Source: Neoroseomonas eburnea (GTDB taxonomy: Bacteria; Pseudomonadota; Alphaproteobacteria; Acetobacterales; Acetobacteraceae). Taken from it: a stretch of 64,000 bases of DNA. Positions 54,244 to 63,305 of this stretch are shown here, piece by piece. A program made the position numbers and the translations under genes. The notes under the pieces are model-generated. The model was not told the DNA's origin. It did not search any database and was given only the letters and a program-made list of their open reading frames with translations. Where the stretch lies: assembly GCF_018129005.1 (NCBI RefSeq), contig NZ_JAAEDL010000013.1, forward strand, positions 89,384-153,383. Direction: 5' to 3'. Within the stretch, counting starts at the first letter, position 1. Each line of letters starts with the position of its first letter.

Positions 54244-55464
54244 TCAGCCGATGCCGTCCATGCCGGCCAGGGCGAGAATGGTCGCGAGGCTGGTGCGCAT
54301 GCCGCGCAGGCTCTCCTGCGGCTCGACGTCGAGCCATTCCTCCAGCGAATGCGCCCGCCCGCTGCGCCCGCCGGCGCCGACCTTGAGCGCCGGGATGCCG
54401 AGGCTCATCGGCACGTTGGCGTCGGTCGAGGAGAATTCGAACTGCGGCGTGTAACCCTCCGCCGCGACCGAGGCGGCGGCGACGTCGCGGATCGGCGAGC
54501 CTGCCGGCGTCTCGCCCGCCGGGCGGTCGCCGACGCGGACGAGCTCGGCCGTGATCAGCCCGGCGCTGGTGGAGCGCGCGGCGTTCTCGGTCGCCACGGC
54601 TTCGTCCACGATCTGCAGGAAGCGCCTGTCGAGCCTGTCGAGCTCGGTGGCCGAGGCGGAGCGCAGGTCCACCTCGATGGTCACCGCATTGGCGATGGCG
54701 TTGATCGAGGTGCCGCCGGAGACGACGCTGACGCAATGCGTCGTCGGCGGCGATTTCGGCACCTCCACCGCCGCGAGGCCGCGCGCGGCTTCCGCCATGG
54801 CGTACATCGGGTTCACCAGGCCGAAGGCGGCATAGGAATGCCCGCCGGGGCCGCGGAAGGTCACGCGGTAGCGGCGGGAGCCGACGCCGCCCGAGACGAT
54901 GTGGTCCACCTGCGGGCTGTCCACCGTCAGGAAGCCACGGATGCGCGGGCGATGGCGCGAATGGGCGAAGAGGTGCCGCACCCCGCGCAGGTCGCCGAGG
55001 CCTTCCTCGCCGACATCGCCGACGAAGAGGATGTCGTGCCGCGTGCGGATGCCGGCCGCGTCCAGCGCGCGGATGAAGGCGAGGTTCACCGCCAGCGACC
55101 AGGTGTCGTCGCTGACGCCGGGGGCGAACAGCTTCGTGCCGTCGCGCCGCACGCGCACATCGGTGCCGGCGGGGAAGACGGTGTCGAGATGCGCCGCGAC
55201 CACCAGCATGTCGCCGTTGCCGAAACCGCGGCGGATGCCCATGACGTTGCCGATCTCGTCCTGCTCCACCTCCTCAAGGCCGTGGGCGCGGAGCATGCCG
55301 AGATAGGCCGCGGCGCGCTTCTCCTCGCCGAAGGGTGGGGAGGGGATTTCCGTGAGCGTGATGACGTCGGCCACGGTGCGGTCATGCTCCGCGGCGAGCG
55401 TCTCGGCGGCCTTGGCGAAGCGGGCATCGGCGCGGATCGCGGCGATGGTCTCGGAAGCGTTCAT
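54244..55464 (-). CDS. M20 family metallopeptidase (PepT-like)
   Basis: A 406-residue protein with VAAHLDTVFPAG (first metal His and Asp), APGVSDDTWSL (bridging Asp), GDVGEEGLGDLRGVRHLF (Glu-Glu) and the C-terminal HSLEEWLDVEP (metal His). A GPGGHSYAAFG dimerisation domain lies between. This is the tripeptidase T/M20 fold. The start overlaps the stop of the upstream adenosine deaminase gene by ATGA. With gamma-glutamyltransferase upstream in the same operon, it is likely to take part in peptide salvage. Confidence 0.92.
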   Translation of the reverse strand: MNASETIAAIRADARFAKAAETLAAEHDRTVADVITLTEIPSPPFGEEKRAAAYLGMLRAHGLEEVEQDEIGNVMGIRRGFGNGDMLVVAAHLDTVFPAGTDVRVRRDGTKLFAPGVSDDTWSLAVNLAFIRALDAAGIRTRHDILFVGDVGEEGLGDLRGVRHLFAHSRHRPRIRGFLTVDSPQVDHIVSGGVGSRRYRVTFRGPGGHSYAAFGLVNPMYAMAEAARGLAAVEVPKSPPTTHCVSVVSGGTSINAIANAVTIEVDLRSASATELDRLDRRFLQIVDEAVATENAARSTSAGLITAELVRVGDRPAGETPAGSPIRDVAAASVAAEGYTPQFEFSSTDANVPMSLGIPALKVGAGGRSGRAHSLEEWLDVEPQESLRGMRTSLATILALAGMDGIG

Positions 55465-56510
55465 GCAGTGCGGTCCATATGCGCGCGGAGGTGATCGAAC
55501 TCGGCGGTGAAGGTGGCGGCGAGGCCGCGCTTGTCGTCCTCGGGGATGAAGGCGCCGAGGATGCCGTTCAACATGAAGCGGCGGAGATCGTCGAGGTCGA
55601 AGCCGAAATCCTCGACCATCATGCGCCAGCAGCGTTGCGGATCGACGCGGTGCAGCGGCGGATCGTCGGTGTTCGGGTGGATCAGCAGGCCGGCCTGCGG
55701 CATGCGGCGGATCGGGTGGTCCTGCGCCCAGCGGTCCTCCGGCAGGGTGCGCAGGTAGTAGGAATTGGTCGGCACCACGGTGAAGACGATGCCGCGCTCG
55801 GCGCAGCGCCGCGCCAGCGCCGGGTTGTCCAGCACGGTGTAGCCGTGGTCGATGCGCTCGACCTCCAGCAGGTCGATCGCGGTTTCCACGTTGCGCCAGT
55901 GGCAGCCGAACTCGCCGGCATGGGCGGTCAGGCGGAAGCCGGCGCGCTTCGCCGCCCGGTATGCCTTCCAGAAGGCTTCGGGCGGGTGGTCGGTCTCGCG
56001 GTAGTCGATGCCGAGGCCGATGATGCGGTCGTGGCGGTGCGCGACCATCCATTCCACCATCTGCGCGGCGTCCTCGGGGTCGGCCTCGCGGTCGATGGAC
56101 GGGATCAGCAGGGCGGAAATGCCGTGGTCGTGCTTGGCGTCGTCGAAGGCGGCGAGGATGGCGTCCGCGCCGGCGGCAAAGGAAATGCCGCTGTCGCGCG
56201 CGGTGCCGGTCGGGTTCCAGAAGATCTCGGCATGGCGGACACCCTGGGATGCCGCATCTTCGAGGTACTCGTAGGCGATGCGGTGCAGGTCCTCGGGCCC
56301 GCGCAGGATGCGCTGTTCCAGCGCGCGCAGGATGTGCAGCACGCCCTTCGGCCTGGCGTCGCGCCGCGCCAGCTCGGCGACCTCCTCCGGCGAATAGCCG
56401 GCGCCCTGGCGCTGGGCCATTTCGGCCAGGGTCTCCAGGCGGATGGCGCCGAGCAGGTGGACATGCAGTTCCACCTTCGGCATCGCGCGGCAGAATTCCG
56501 ACAGGGTCAT
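55461..56510 (-). CDS. Adenosine deaminase family protein
   Basis: The 349-residue TIM-barrel amidohydrolase has the metal pair His16 and His18 (KVELHVHLLGAI), a third metal His in RLTAHAGEFG (with the catalytic Glu), the catalytic His in RIDHGYTVLD and NTDDPPLH near the end. All catalytic residues of ADA are present. The short HLLGAIRLE start differs from classical HLDGS, so the substrate may be adenosine, adenine or another aminopurine. It is in an operon with peptidases. Confidence 0.88.
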   Translation of the reverse strand: MTLSEFCRAMPKVELHVHLLGAIRLETLAEMAQRQGAGYSPEEVAELARRDARPKGVLHILRALEQRILRGPEDLHRIAYEYLEDAASQGVRHAEIFWNPTGTARDSGISFAAGADAILAAFDDAKHDHGISALLIPSIDREADPEDAAQMVEWMVAHRHDRIIGLGIDYRETDHPPEAFWKAYRAAKRAGFRLTAHAGEFGCHWRNVETAIDLLEVERIDHGYTVLDNPALARRCAERGIVFTVVPTNSYYLRTLPEDRWAQDHPIRRMPQAGLLIHPNTDDPPLHRVDPQRCWRMMVEDFGFDLDDLRRFMLNGILGAFIPEDDKRGLAATFTAEFDHLRAHMDRTA

Positions 56511-58144
56511 CAGGCGACGCCGGCCGCGTAGCCGTCCCGCTGCGGATCGGCGGCGCCCTCCAGCATGCCGTCCCACATGGCGATGCCATGCACGCCCGCG
56601 AAGGCGTAGGTGGTCGGCACGCGCTTCACCTTGTAGCCCTCCGCCATGAGCGCCGCCTCCGTCGCGCGCGGGACGCGCAGCGAAAGGTCCAGCGTCTCGC
56701 TGGTGGCGCTGATGCGTGGCGCCAGTACCGCTTCCTGGATGCCCATGCCGAAATCGAGCAGGTTCACCAGCACCTGCGCCAGCGCGACCCCGATCCAGGC
56801 CCCGCCCGGCGCGCCGAGCGTCGCGACGGGCGTCTCGCCCTCCATCACGATCAGCGGCGACATCGACGAAAATCGCCGCTTGCCCGGCGCGATCGAGGTC
56901 GCCCGCCCCGGCCGAGGATCGTACCAGTTCATCGCCCCGTTCAACATGAAGCCGAGGCCCGGCGGAATGACACCGGAGGGCATGCCGAGCGTGTGGGTGA
57001 CGCTCACCACCAGCCCGTCCGCATCGACGCAGGAAATGGTGGTCGTCCCCTTCGGCTCCGCCCCCAGGCGCGCGAGCGACGCCTGTTCCCCCGCCTTGAT
57101 GCGCGCCGCGCATTCGGCCGCGTAGCCATCGGAGAGCAGCCGATGGAGCGGAATGGCGACGAAATCCGGATCGCCGACATGGCGATCCTTGTCGATGCCG
57201 GCGATCTTCAGCGCCTCGGCCAGCGCGGCGATCATCGCCGGGCTGTTGTGGCCCATCGCCGGCAGGTCGAAATGTTCGAGGATGCGCAGCACCTCGGCGA
57301 CGAAGATGCCGCCGGCCGGCGGCGGCGGCAGCACCAGGGTGCGACCGCGATAGGGCAGGCGCAGCGGCTCCACGCGGCGGCTGCGGATCGCGGCGAGGTC
57401 GGCCTCGGTGACCAGCCCGCCATGCGCTGCCATGTCGGCGGCGATGCGCCGGGCGATCTCGCCCGTATAGAAGGCGTCGGCGCCGTCGCGCGCGATGATG
57501 CCGAGCGTCGCCGCCAGGTCCGGGTTGACCACGCGCTCGCCCGGCCGCTTCGGCGTGCCGTCGGCGCGCAGGTACAGCCGCGCGCTGTCGACCGACGCCG
57601 CGAGCTTGTCCGCGATGTTGACCCGGCCATAGGCGCGCTCGTCGGCCACCATCATCATGTGGACATGCGGGCGGACCATCCAGCCGTCGCGCGCGCAGGC
57701 GATGGCGCCGCCGAACAGCTCGCCCCAGGGCAGCCGCCCGAAGGCCGCATGCGCATCGGCGAAGCTGCGCAGGATGGAGGGCACCGTCACCGAACCGTGC
57801 CCGACCTCGTTCGGCGCGCCCTTCAGCACGAAGCCGTAGCCGTCGCTGCATTCGCGCTCGAACAGGTTCGACCACATCTCGGCATGCGCGCCGGCGGGGC
57901 AGGGGGACAGCCCATCGAACACCACCTGCGTGCCGGTGCGCGGATCATGGACCGTCAGCACGCCGAGGCCGCCCAGCCCGCACATCATCGGGTCCACCAC
58001 GCCCTGGGTGAAGGCGCAGGCCAGCGTCGCGTCGATCGCATTGCCGCCGGCGGCGAGCACGGCGGCGCCGGCCTCCACCGCCTCGGGCTGCGGCGCGACG
58101 ATCATCGCGCGTGGTGTCGGGATGCGGCGGGCGGGGCGTGGCAT
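56510..58144 (-). CDS. Gamma-glutamyltransferase family protein
   Basis: A 544-residue Ntn-hydrolase. The N-terminal AVLAAGGNAIDATLACAFTQ and MCGLGGLGVLTVHDP blocks are typical. The self-cleavage site is around Thr367 in PKGTTTISCVDADG, and the small subunit then contains MSPLIVMEGETPVATLGAPG. There is no signal peptide, unlike the periplasmic E. coli enzyme, so it probably acts on gamma-glutamyl compounds in the cytoplasm or is a related acylase. The stop overlaps the next gene start by one base (TGATG). Confidence 0.9.
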   Translation of the reverse strand: MPRPARRIPTPRAMIVAPQPEAVEAGAAVLAAGGNAIDATLACAFTQGVVDPMMCGLGGLGVLTVHDPRTGTQVVFDGLSPCPAGAHAEMWSNLFERECSDGYGFVLKGAPNEVGHGSVTVPSILRSFADAHAAFGRLPWGELFGGAIACARDGWMVRPHVHMMMVADERAYGRVNIADKLAASVDSARLYLRADGTPKRPGERVVNPDLAATLGIIARDGADAFYTGEIARRIAADMAAHGGLVTEADLAAIRSRRVEPLRLPYRGRTLVLPPPPAGGIFVAEVLRILEHFDLPAMGHNSPAMIAALAEALKIAGIDKDRHVGDPDFVAIPLHRLLSDGYAAECAARIKAGEQASLARLGAEPKGTTTISCVDADGLVVSVTHTLGMPSGVIPPGLGFMLNGAMNWYDPRPGRATSIAPGKRRFSSMSPLIVMEGETPVATLGAPGGAWIGVALAQVLVNLLDFGMGIQEAVLAPRISATSETLDLSLRVPRATEAALMAEGYKVKRVPTTYAFAGVHGIAMWDGMLEGAADPQRDGYAAGVA

Positions 58145-58147
58145 GGG

Positions 58148-59155
58148 CTACTTCCTGCCCCAGGCGATGATGCCCTCGGCATCGGGAAGGCGTTCCACCC
58201 GCCCCATGGCCTCCAGGCGGCGCAGATGCGCGAGCGTCTCGCCCAGCCCGAAGCCCAGGCTGCCCTGGTCGAGCGGCCGCCGGAACAGCGTCGGCAGCAG
58301 CGCATGCGCGGTGGCCGGCGCGCGGCAGGCTTCCTCCAGCGCCGCCAGGCGGTCCGCGTGGTGCGCGTCCAGCGCATCGAGCCGCCCATGCAGCGGCCGG
58401 AACGGCTCGCCATGGGAGGGCAGCACCAGAGTATCCTCCGGCAGGTCGCGGAAGCGCGTGAGCGACGCGAGGAAGGCGCCGAGCGGATCGGCCATCGGCT
58501 CGCCCGCATGCAGCCCGACATAGGGCGAGATGCGCGGCAGGATCTGGTCGGCCGCGATCAGCACCTTCGCCTCGGCGCAGTAGAGGCAGGCCATGTCCGG
58601 CGCATGCCCCTGGCCGGTGATGACGCGCCATTCCCGTCCGCCGATGCGCAGGACATCGCCGTCGGCGATGCAGGTGAAGGCGCGCGGCAGCGGCGAGACG
58701 GCGCGGACATAGAGCGGCCCGCGGCCGCGCAGGAAGGCGCAGTAATCGGCCGGCGCGCCGGCGATGCGGGCGAATTCCGCCTGGTGCTCCAGCATCTCCG
58801 CGCCGGTGTCGAACCACAGGGACCGCGCCTGCAGCCATTCGATGCGCGTCATCATCGGCGTGACGCCGTGCCCGGCAGAGAGCCAGCCCATCAGCCCGGC
58901 GTGATCCGGATGGAAATGGGTGATCAGCAAGCCGGTCAGCGCGCGGTTGCCGAAGGCCTCGCCGGTCAGCGCCGCACGCCAGTTGTCCCGCGTCTGGTCA
59001 TTGGCGACGGCGGCGTCGACCGCCAGCCAGCCGGCGCCGTCCTCCAGCAGCCAGACATTCACGTGATGCGGCGCGAAGGGCAGCGGGAAGCGCAGCCATC
59101 GCAGGCCGGGCAGGATGGTGCGGGCCTCGCCCGGCGGGGGGATGTCGATGTCCAT
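58148..59155 (-). CDS. Metallo-beta-lactamase fold hydrolase
   Basis: A 335-residue protein with the metal motif THFHPDHAGL (HxHxDH), GQGHAPDMACLYC (third His) and PSHGEPFRPLHGRLDALDAH (last His). A C-terminal winged-helix-like extension ends EGIIAWGRK. The start at 59155 (MDIDIPPP) is preferred, with GCCGGGG ahead; an in-frame ATG 18 codons upstream is possible. It belongs to a large family that includes lactonases and glyoxalase II relatives; the substrate is not known. Confidence 0.85.
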   Translation of the reverse strand: MDIDIPPPGEARTILPGLRWLRFPLPFAPHHVNVWLLEDGAGWLAVDAAVANDQTRDNWRAALTGEAFGNRALTGLLITHFHPDHAGLMGWLSAGHGVTPMMTRIEWLQARSLWFDTGAEMLEHQAEFARIAGAPADYCAFLRGRGPLYVRAVSPLPRAFTCIADGDVLRIGGREWRVITGQGHAPDMACLYCAEAKVLIAADQILPRISPYVGLHAGEPMADPLGAFLASLTRFRDLPEDTLVLPSHGEPFRPLHGRLDALDAHHADRLAALEEACRAPATAHALLPTLFRRPLDQGSLGFGLGETLAHLRRLEAMGRVERLPDAEGIIAWGRK

Positions 59156-59217
59156 GTCCCCGGCAGCGTGGCCCGCCGGGGCGGGGGGCTCAATCCCTCC
59201 CGCGGGCATGGCTGCCG

Positions 59218-59964
59218 TCAGTCCAGCAGGGCGCTGTGCAACTCGGCCAGGGCGGCGCGATCGAGGCCGAGGCCCTCCCGTGCCAGGCCCTCGACGCTGC
59301 CGAAGCGGGAGATGGCGGCGTCCAGCGCCTCATGCAGCAGGGCGGGGTGGGTGGCGAGGATCGCCTCCGCCGCCGCGCGCGGCACGTCCTGCGGCAGCGG
59401 GTGGTCGCGGCGCCAGAAGCGGTCCGTCGCCTGGTAGTCCGCCATCACCGTGGCGCGGTCCGCGCCGAGCACCGTCAGGATCAGCGCCGCGCCGAGCCCC
59501 GTGCGGTCCTTGCCGGCCGAGCAGTGGAACAGCAGCGGCCGGCGCTCTTCCTCCAGCAGGAGGGCGAAGAGCTGCCGATAGGTCGGCAGGTGGTCGGTGG
59601 CATAGGCGAGATAGGCCTGGCGCAGCAGGTCCGTCGCCCCTTCGCCGGTCGCCGCGCCGCGTTCCAGCATGTCCTTGAGCGAGGCGCCGACGAAGGGCTC
59701 GATCGGCAGGGGATGCGGCTCGGCGCCCGGAGGCAGGCGGGACGGGGCGCGCGTCGCCTCGCGCGCGCCGCGCAGGTCGCAGACGGTGCGCAGGCCGGTC
59801 CGCCCGAGCTGCGCGAGGTCCACATCCGTGAGCCCGTGCAGCGCGGCGGAGCGGAACACCATGCCGTGGCGCACGCGCCGCCCGCCGGCGGCCTGCCAGC
59901 CGCCGAGGTCACGCAGGTTGGAAGCCCCTTCGAGGGGCAGCACGCGAGGCAGGTCCTGGTCCAT
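59218..59964 (-). CDS. Tyrosine-protein phosphatase (Y_phosphatase3 type)
   Basis: A 248-residue phosphatase with the N-terminal SNLRDLGGWQ motif and the catalytic loop LLFHCSAGKDRTGLGAALIL, where the HCxxGKDRTG nucleophile cysteine is Cys147 or close. The pattern fits the bacterial tyrosine/phosphoinositide phosphatase family related to MptpB/LipA. It is the first gene of the minus-strand operon and is divergent from the amidohydrolase genes (about 98 bases between starts). Confidence 0.9.
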   Translation of the reverse strand: MDQDLPRVLPLEGASNLRDLGGWQAAGGRRVRHGMVFRSAALHGLTDVDLAQLGRTGLRTVCDLRGAREATRAPSRLPPGAEPHPLPIEPFVGASLKDMLERGAATGEGATDLLRQAYLAYATDHLPTYRQLFALLLEEERRPLLFHCSAGKDRTGLGAALILTVLGADRATVMADYQATDRFWRRDHPLPQDVPRAAAEAILATHPALLHEALDAAISRFGSVEGLAREGLGLDRAALAELHSALLD

Positions 59965-60062
59965 GGGCGCGAGTATCGCCCGATGCGCCCCGCCTGCCCA
60001 TTGCCCTGCGCGCCGATCGGGTCGAACCTGGGCGCGACGCCAGCAAACGGCGCGGAGGAAAC

Positions 60063-61124
60063 GTGACGACGGCCGCCATCGACTGCGACCTGCACCCGGG
60101 CGTGCCCGGTGTGGCGGCGCTGCTGCCCTACATGGACGAGCACTGGCGCCACTCGCTGGTCGAGCGCGGGATCGAGGTGCTGGAGAGCGCCTCCTATCCG
60201 CCCAACGCGCCCTCGACGGTGCGCCGGGACTGGCGCGGGGCGAAGGGCGGCGCGCCGTCCACGGTGGCCGAGGTGCAGTCCCAGGCGCTCGACCGCTGGG
60301 GCGCGGCGGCCGGCATCCTGAACCCGCTCTTCCCGGTGCAACTGCCTTTCAGCCGGGACATGTCCGCGGCGATGGCGCGCGCGGTGAACGACTGGGTGCG
60401 GGCCGAATGGCTCGACCGCGACGCCCGGCTGCGCGCCTCCATCCTGCTGCCCAACGGGGTGGAGGAGGCGGTGGCGGAGATCGAGCGGCTCGCCCCCGAT
60501 ACCCGCTTCGTGCAGGGCATGGTGCTCTGCATGGCGGAGATCCCGCTCGGCCGGCGCGAATGGTGGCCGGTGCATGCGGCGCTCGAACGCCACGGCCTGC
60601 CGCTCGGCATCCACGCCGGCAGCGCCTGGCGGCATCCGCCGACCTCGGTGGGCTGGCCATCCTGGCATGTCGAGGAATACGCCTCGAATTCCTTCGGCTT
60701 CCAGGCCTCGCTGGCCTCCCTGGTGACCGAGGGCGTGTTCCAGAAGTACCCGGGGCTCAAGGTGGTGCTGATCGAATCCGGCGTCTCCTGGCTGCCGGCC
60801 TTCCTCTGGCGGCTGACCAAGTCCTGGAAGGGCGTGCGTTTCGAGATCCCGTGGATCGACCGCGCGCCGGCCGAGATCGTGCGCGACCACGTCCGCATGA
60901 CCATCCGCCCCTTCGACGCGCCGGAGGATGCCGACACCGTCCGGCGCCTGCTCGACCATCTGCGCTCGGACGAGATGCTGCTCTGGGCGACCGACTGGCC
61001 GCACGCGCATTTCGAGGGCGACGCCACGGTCCCGCCCGGCTTCCCGGAGGGGCTGCTGCCGAAGATCATGGTGGACAACCCGCGCGCGACCTATGCTCGC
61101 CTGCGGGAGGGAGGAAGCGCATGA
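60063..61124 (+). CDS. Amidohydrolase family 2 protein (first)
   Basis: A 353-residue protein starting GTG with GGAGG upstream. Metal-ligand motifs of the ACMSD/Amidohydro_2 family are CDLHPG (Asp-x-His near residue 9), GIHAGSAW (His), LIESGVSWLPAFLWRL and ATDWPHAHFEG (catalytic Asp). Such enzymes decarboxylate or hydrolyse aromatic and enol acids. It overlaps the second amidohydrolase by ATGA; two related enzymes side by side suggest subunits of a complex or consecutive steps. Confidence 0.9.
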   Translation: MTTAAIDCDLHPGVPGVAALLPYMDEHWRHSLVERGIEVLESASYPPNAPSTVRRDWRGAKGGAPSTVAEVQSQALDRWGAAAGILNPLFPVQLPFSRDMSAAMARAVNDWVRAEWLDRDARLRASILLPNGVEEAVAEIERLAPDTRFVQGMVLCMAEIPLGRREWWPVHAALERHGLPLGIHAGSAWRHPPTSVGWPSWHVEEYASNSFGFQASLASLVTEGVFQKYPGLKVVLIESGVSWLPAFLWRLTKSWKGVRFEIPWIDRAPAEIVRDHVRMTIRPFDAPEDADTVRRLLDHLRSDEMLLWATDWPHAHFEGDATVPPGFPEGLLPKIMVDNPRATYARLREGGSA

Positions 61125-62227
61125 ACCTCGTCCGGCCCATCGCCGCCCCGGGGCGCCCGGCGGCGGCCACGTTCGGCCTCGTGGACTGCGACATCCATCC
61201 GCGCGTGCGCGACCTGTCGGAGTTCCGGCCCTTCCTGTCGGAGGCCGCCTGGCACAGGCTGGCGACCTATGGCATCCATGCGCGGCACGGCTTCGCCAAG
61301 GGCTATCCCTTCCCGAAGGCGGCGCCGCTCGCCTGCCGGCGGGACGCCTGGCCGCCGGGCGGCGGGCCGCCGGCCTCGGACCTGCCCTTCCTGCGGGAGC
61401 AATTGCTCGACCGCTACGGCCTCGACATGGGCGTGCTGAACCCGTTGCAGCCCTCGGGGCAGGGGGATGTGAACGATGGGTTGTCGATCGCGCTCGCCCG
61501 CGCGGTGAACGAGTGGCAGGTGGCGCATTGGGTGGACCATGATGCGCGGCTGAAGGCCTCGATCGTCGTGCCCTACGAGGATGGCGCGGCCTCGGCCGAG
61601 GAGATCCGCCGCTGGGCCGGCGATCCGCGCTTCTGCCAGGTGCTGCTGATGAGCCGCACCTGCGAGCCGCTCGGCCGCACGCGCTACTGGCCGATCTGGC
61701 AGGCGGCGGCCGAGGCCGGGCTGCCGGTCGGCATCCATGCCTTCGGCTATTCCGGCCATGCCATGACCAATGGCGGCTGGCCTTCCTTCTACGTCGAGGA
61801 AGTGCAGGAACACGCCACCAGCGCGCAGGCGCAGGTCGCCTCGATGGTGGTGGAGGGCATCTTCGAACGCTTCCCGAAGCTGCGGGTGCTGATGATCGAG
61901 TGCGGCTTCGGCTGGATGCCGTCGCTGGCCTGGCGGCTCGACGCGAGCTGGAAGCGGCTGAAGGACGAGGTGCCGCACCTGAGGCGGGCACCGTCGGAAT
62001 ACATGCGCGAGCACGTCTTCGTCTCCACCCAGCCGATCGAGGAGCCGGAGCGGCCGGAGCACCTGCTCGACATCATGGAATGGATCGGGTGGGACCGGAT
62101 CCTCTTCGCCTCCGACTACCCGCACTGGGATTTCGACGATCCGCGCCTCGCCATCCCCTCCTTCATCCCGGAGGAGAAGCGGGCGGCGATCTACGGCGGC
62201 AACGCGCGCGCGCTGTACGGCACCTGA
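61121..62227 (+). CDS. Amidohydrolase family 2 protein (second)
   Basis: A 368-residue relative of the preceding enzyme: VDCDIHPRVRDL at the N-terminus, GIHAFGYSGHAMT (metal His), LMIECGFGWMPSLAWRLDAS and FASDYPHWDFDDP (catalytic Asp). An extra N-terminal segment (MNLVRPIAAPGRPA) is present. The two proteins share the same fold and length. The stop overlaps the Rieske gene start by one base (TGATG), so the ferredoxin is produced together with the enzymes. Confidence 0.9.
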   Translation: MNLVRPIAAPGRPAAATFGLVDCDIHPRVRDLSEFRPFLSEAAWHRLATYGIHARHGFAKGYPFPKAAPLACRRDAWPPGGGPPASDLPFLREQLLDRYGLDMGVLNPLQPSGQGDVNDGLSIALARAVNEWQVAHWVDHDARLKASIVVPYEDGAASAEEIRRWAGDPRFCQVLLMSRTCEPLGRTRYWPIWQAAAEAGLPVGIHAFGYSGHAMTNGGWPSFYVEEVQEHATSAQAQVASMVVEGIFERFPKLRVLMIECGFGWMPSLAWRLDASWKRLKDEVPHLRRAPSEYMREHVFVSTQPIEEPERPEHLLDIMEWIGWDRILFASDYPHWDFDDPRLAIPSFIPEEKRAAIYGGNARALYGT

Positions 62228-62640
62228 TGGCGAAGCATGTGGTGGCGCCGGTGGCGGAGATCCCGCCCGGCGGGCGCAAGGTGGTCGAGGCGGCGGGCAA
62301 GCGCATCGTCGTCTTCAACCTGGAGGGCGAGTTCTTCGCCCTGCTGGACCGCTGCCCGCACCAGGGCGGCCCGCTTTCGGGCGGGATCCTGTGCGGGCTG
62401 ACGCAGTCGGAGGAGCCGGGCAGCTATCGCTTCTCCCGCGCCGGGGAGTTCATCCGCTGCCCCTGGCACCAGTGGGAATTCGACATCCGCACCGGGAAAT
62501 CCTGGTTCGATCCGCGCCGGACCAAGGTGCGGCCCTTCCCGGCCGGGGTGGAGGAGGGTGCGACCCTGGTCGAAGGCCCCTACCAGGCCGAGACAGTGTC
62601 GGTGCGGGTCGAGGAGGCCTATGTCGTGGTCGAGGCCTGA
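62227..62640 (+). CDS. Rieske [2Fe-2S] ferredoxin-like protein
   Basis: A 137-residue protein with the Rieske cluster ligands Cys-x-His in RCPHQGGPLSGG (about 42-53) and Cys-x2-His in RCPWHQWEFDI (about 78-88). It lacks a membrane anchor, so it is a soluble electron carrier. Located after two amidohydrolases in one operon, it may supply electrons to an oxygenase of the same pathway that is not in the window. Confidence 0.93.
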   Translation: MAKHVVAPVAEIPPGGRKVVEAAGKRIVVFNLEGEFFALLDRCPHQGGPLSGGILCGLTQSEEPGSYRFSRAGEFIRCPWHQWEFDIRTGKSWFDPRRTKVRPFPAGVEEGATLVEGPYQAETVSVRVEEAYVVVEA

Positions 62641-62817
62641 GCCCTGGACCCTGACCCGGCCGCCTGGTCACTGTGGAGCAATGGCCCGAGGCGGCCGCCA
62701 CCCCCTTGCATCATCCCCGGATGAACCCGAACCGGACCGCCTGCGCCCTGGCTTGCCGCGCGCCATGGCCTTCGCCTGCTCGGTGAGACCTGACCGCACG
62801 GTGCCAAGTCCCGGTTT

Positions 62818-62839
62818 CCAAAGGCCTTTCGGCCTTTGG
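62818..62839. terminator. Hairpin between convergent Rieske and small cysteine-rich genes
   Basis: CCAAAGGCC (62818-62826) pairs perfectly with GGCCTTTGG (62831-62839) around a TTTC loop. A second GC-rich palindrome (GGGAGGGC...GCCCTCCC, 62853-62871) lies nearby. The stops of genes on both strands flank this segment (62640 and 62875), so it is a good candidate for a bidirectional terminator, although there is no clear T-tract. Confidence 0.6.
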
Positions 62840-62874
62840 CGGGTGGGGTCCGGGGAGGGCGGCGCCCTCCCTGG

Positions 62875-63228
62875 TCAGCACCCGTAGGTCCGCTGGCACG
62901 ACAGGTATTGCTGGAAGCACCGCTGCATGCACCCCGCGCGGTCCGTCGGCGTGAAGGCCGGCGCGGCGGGGTTGGTGCTCCAGATCCCCGGGCAGGCCAT
63001 CTGGCAGGAGGCCTGCATCCTCATGCAGCCCTGGGCGAGGGGTGCCGCGCAGCGACCGCCGGCGGCAGGCGCGGCCGGCTCCGTGGGCGCGCCCATGGCG
63101 GGCGGCGGCGCGGCCAGCGCGGGCGGCGGCACCTGCATGGCACCGAGCGGCGCCGGCTTCTGCGTCGGCAGCATCTGGCCGAAGGCCGGTGCGGCCAACA
63201 GCAGGAGCAGGGGAAGGATGCGAAGCAT
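62875..63228 (-). CDS. Small exported cysteine-rich protein
   Basis: A 117-residue precursor with a signal peptide (MLRILPLLLLLAAPAFG). A proline/alanine-rich linker (about 20-57) follows, and then a C-terminal domain of about 55 residues with eight cysteines (RCAAPLAQGCMRMQASC, QMACPG, AGCMQRCFQQYLSC, QRTYGC). The cysteine pattern predicts a disulfide-stabilised helical module. I recognise no family. It is probably monocistronic. Confidence 0.75.
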   Translation of the reverse strand: MLRILPLLLLLAAPAFGQMLPTQKPAPLGAMQVPPPALAAPPPAMGAPTEPAAPAAGGRCAAPLAQGCMRMQASCQMACPGIWSTNPAAPAFTPTDRAGCMQRCFQQYLSCQRTYGC

Positions 63229-63305
63229 CGGCGGATCTCTTCAGGCGACGGTGCGAAGGGATGCGTCGGCACGCCGCCGAGCGCAACGATACCACGTCAC
63301 ACCGC

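Noticed and set aside
56249..59437. About 1060-codon open frame on the plus strand opposite the gamma-glutamyltransferase operon
   Set aside because: The minus-strand genes have intact catalytic motifs; the plus-strand translation is compositionally biased noise.
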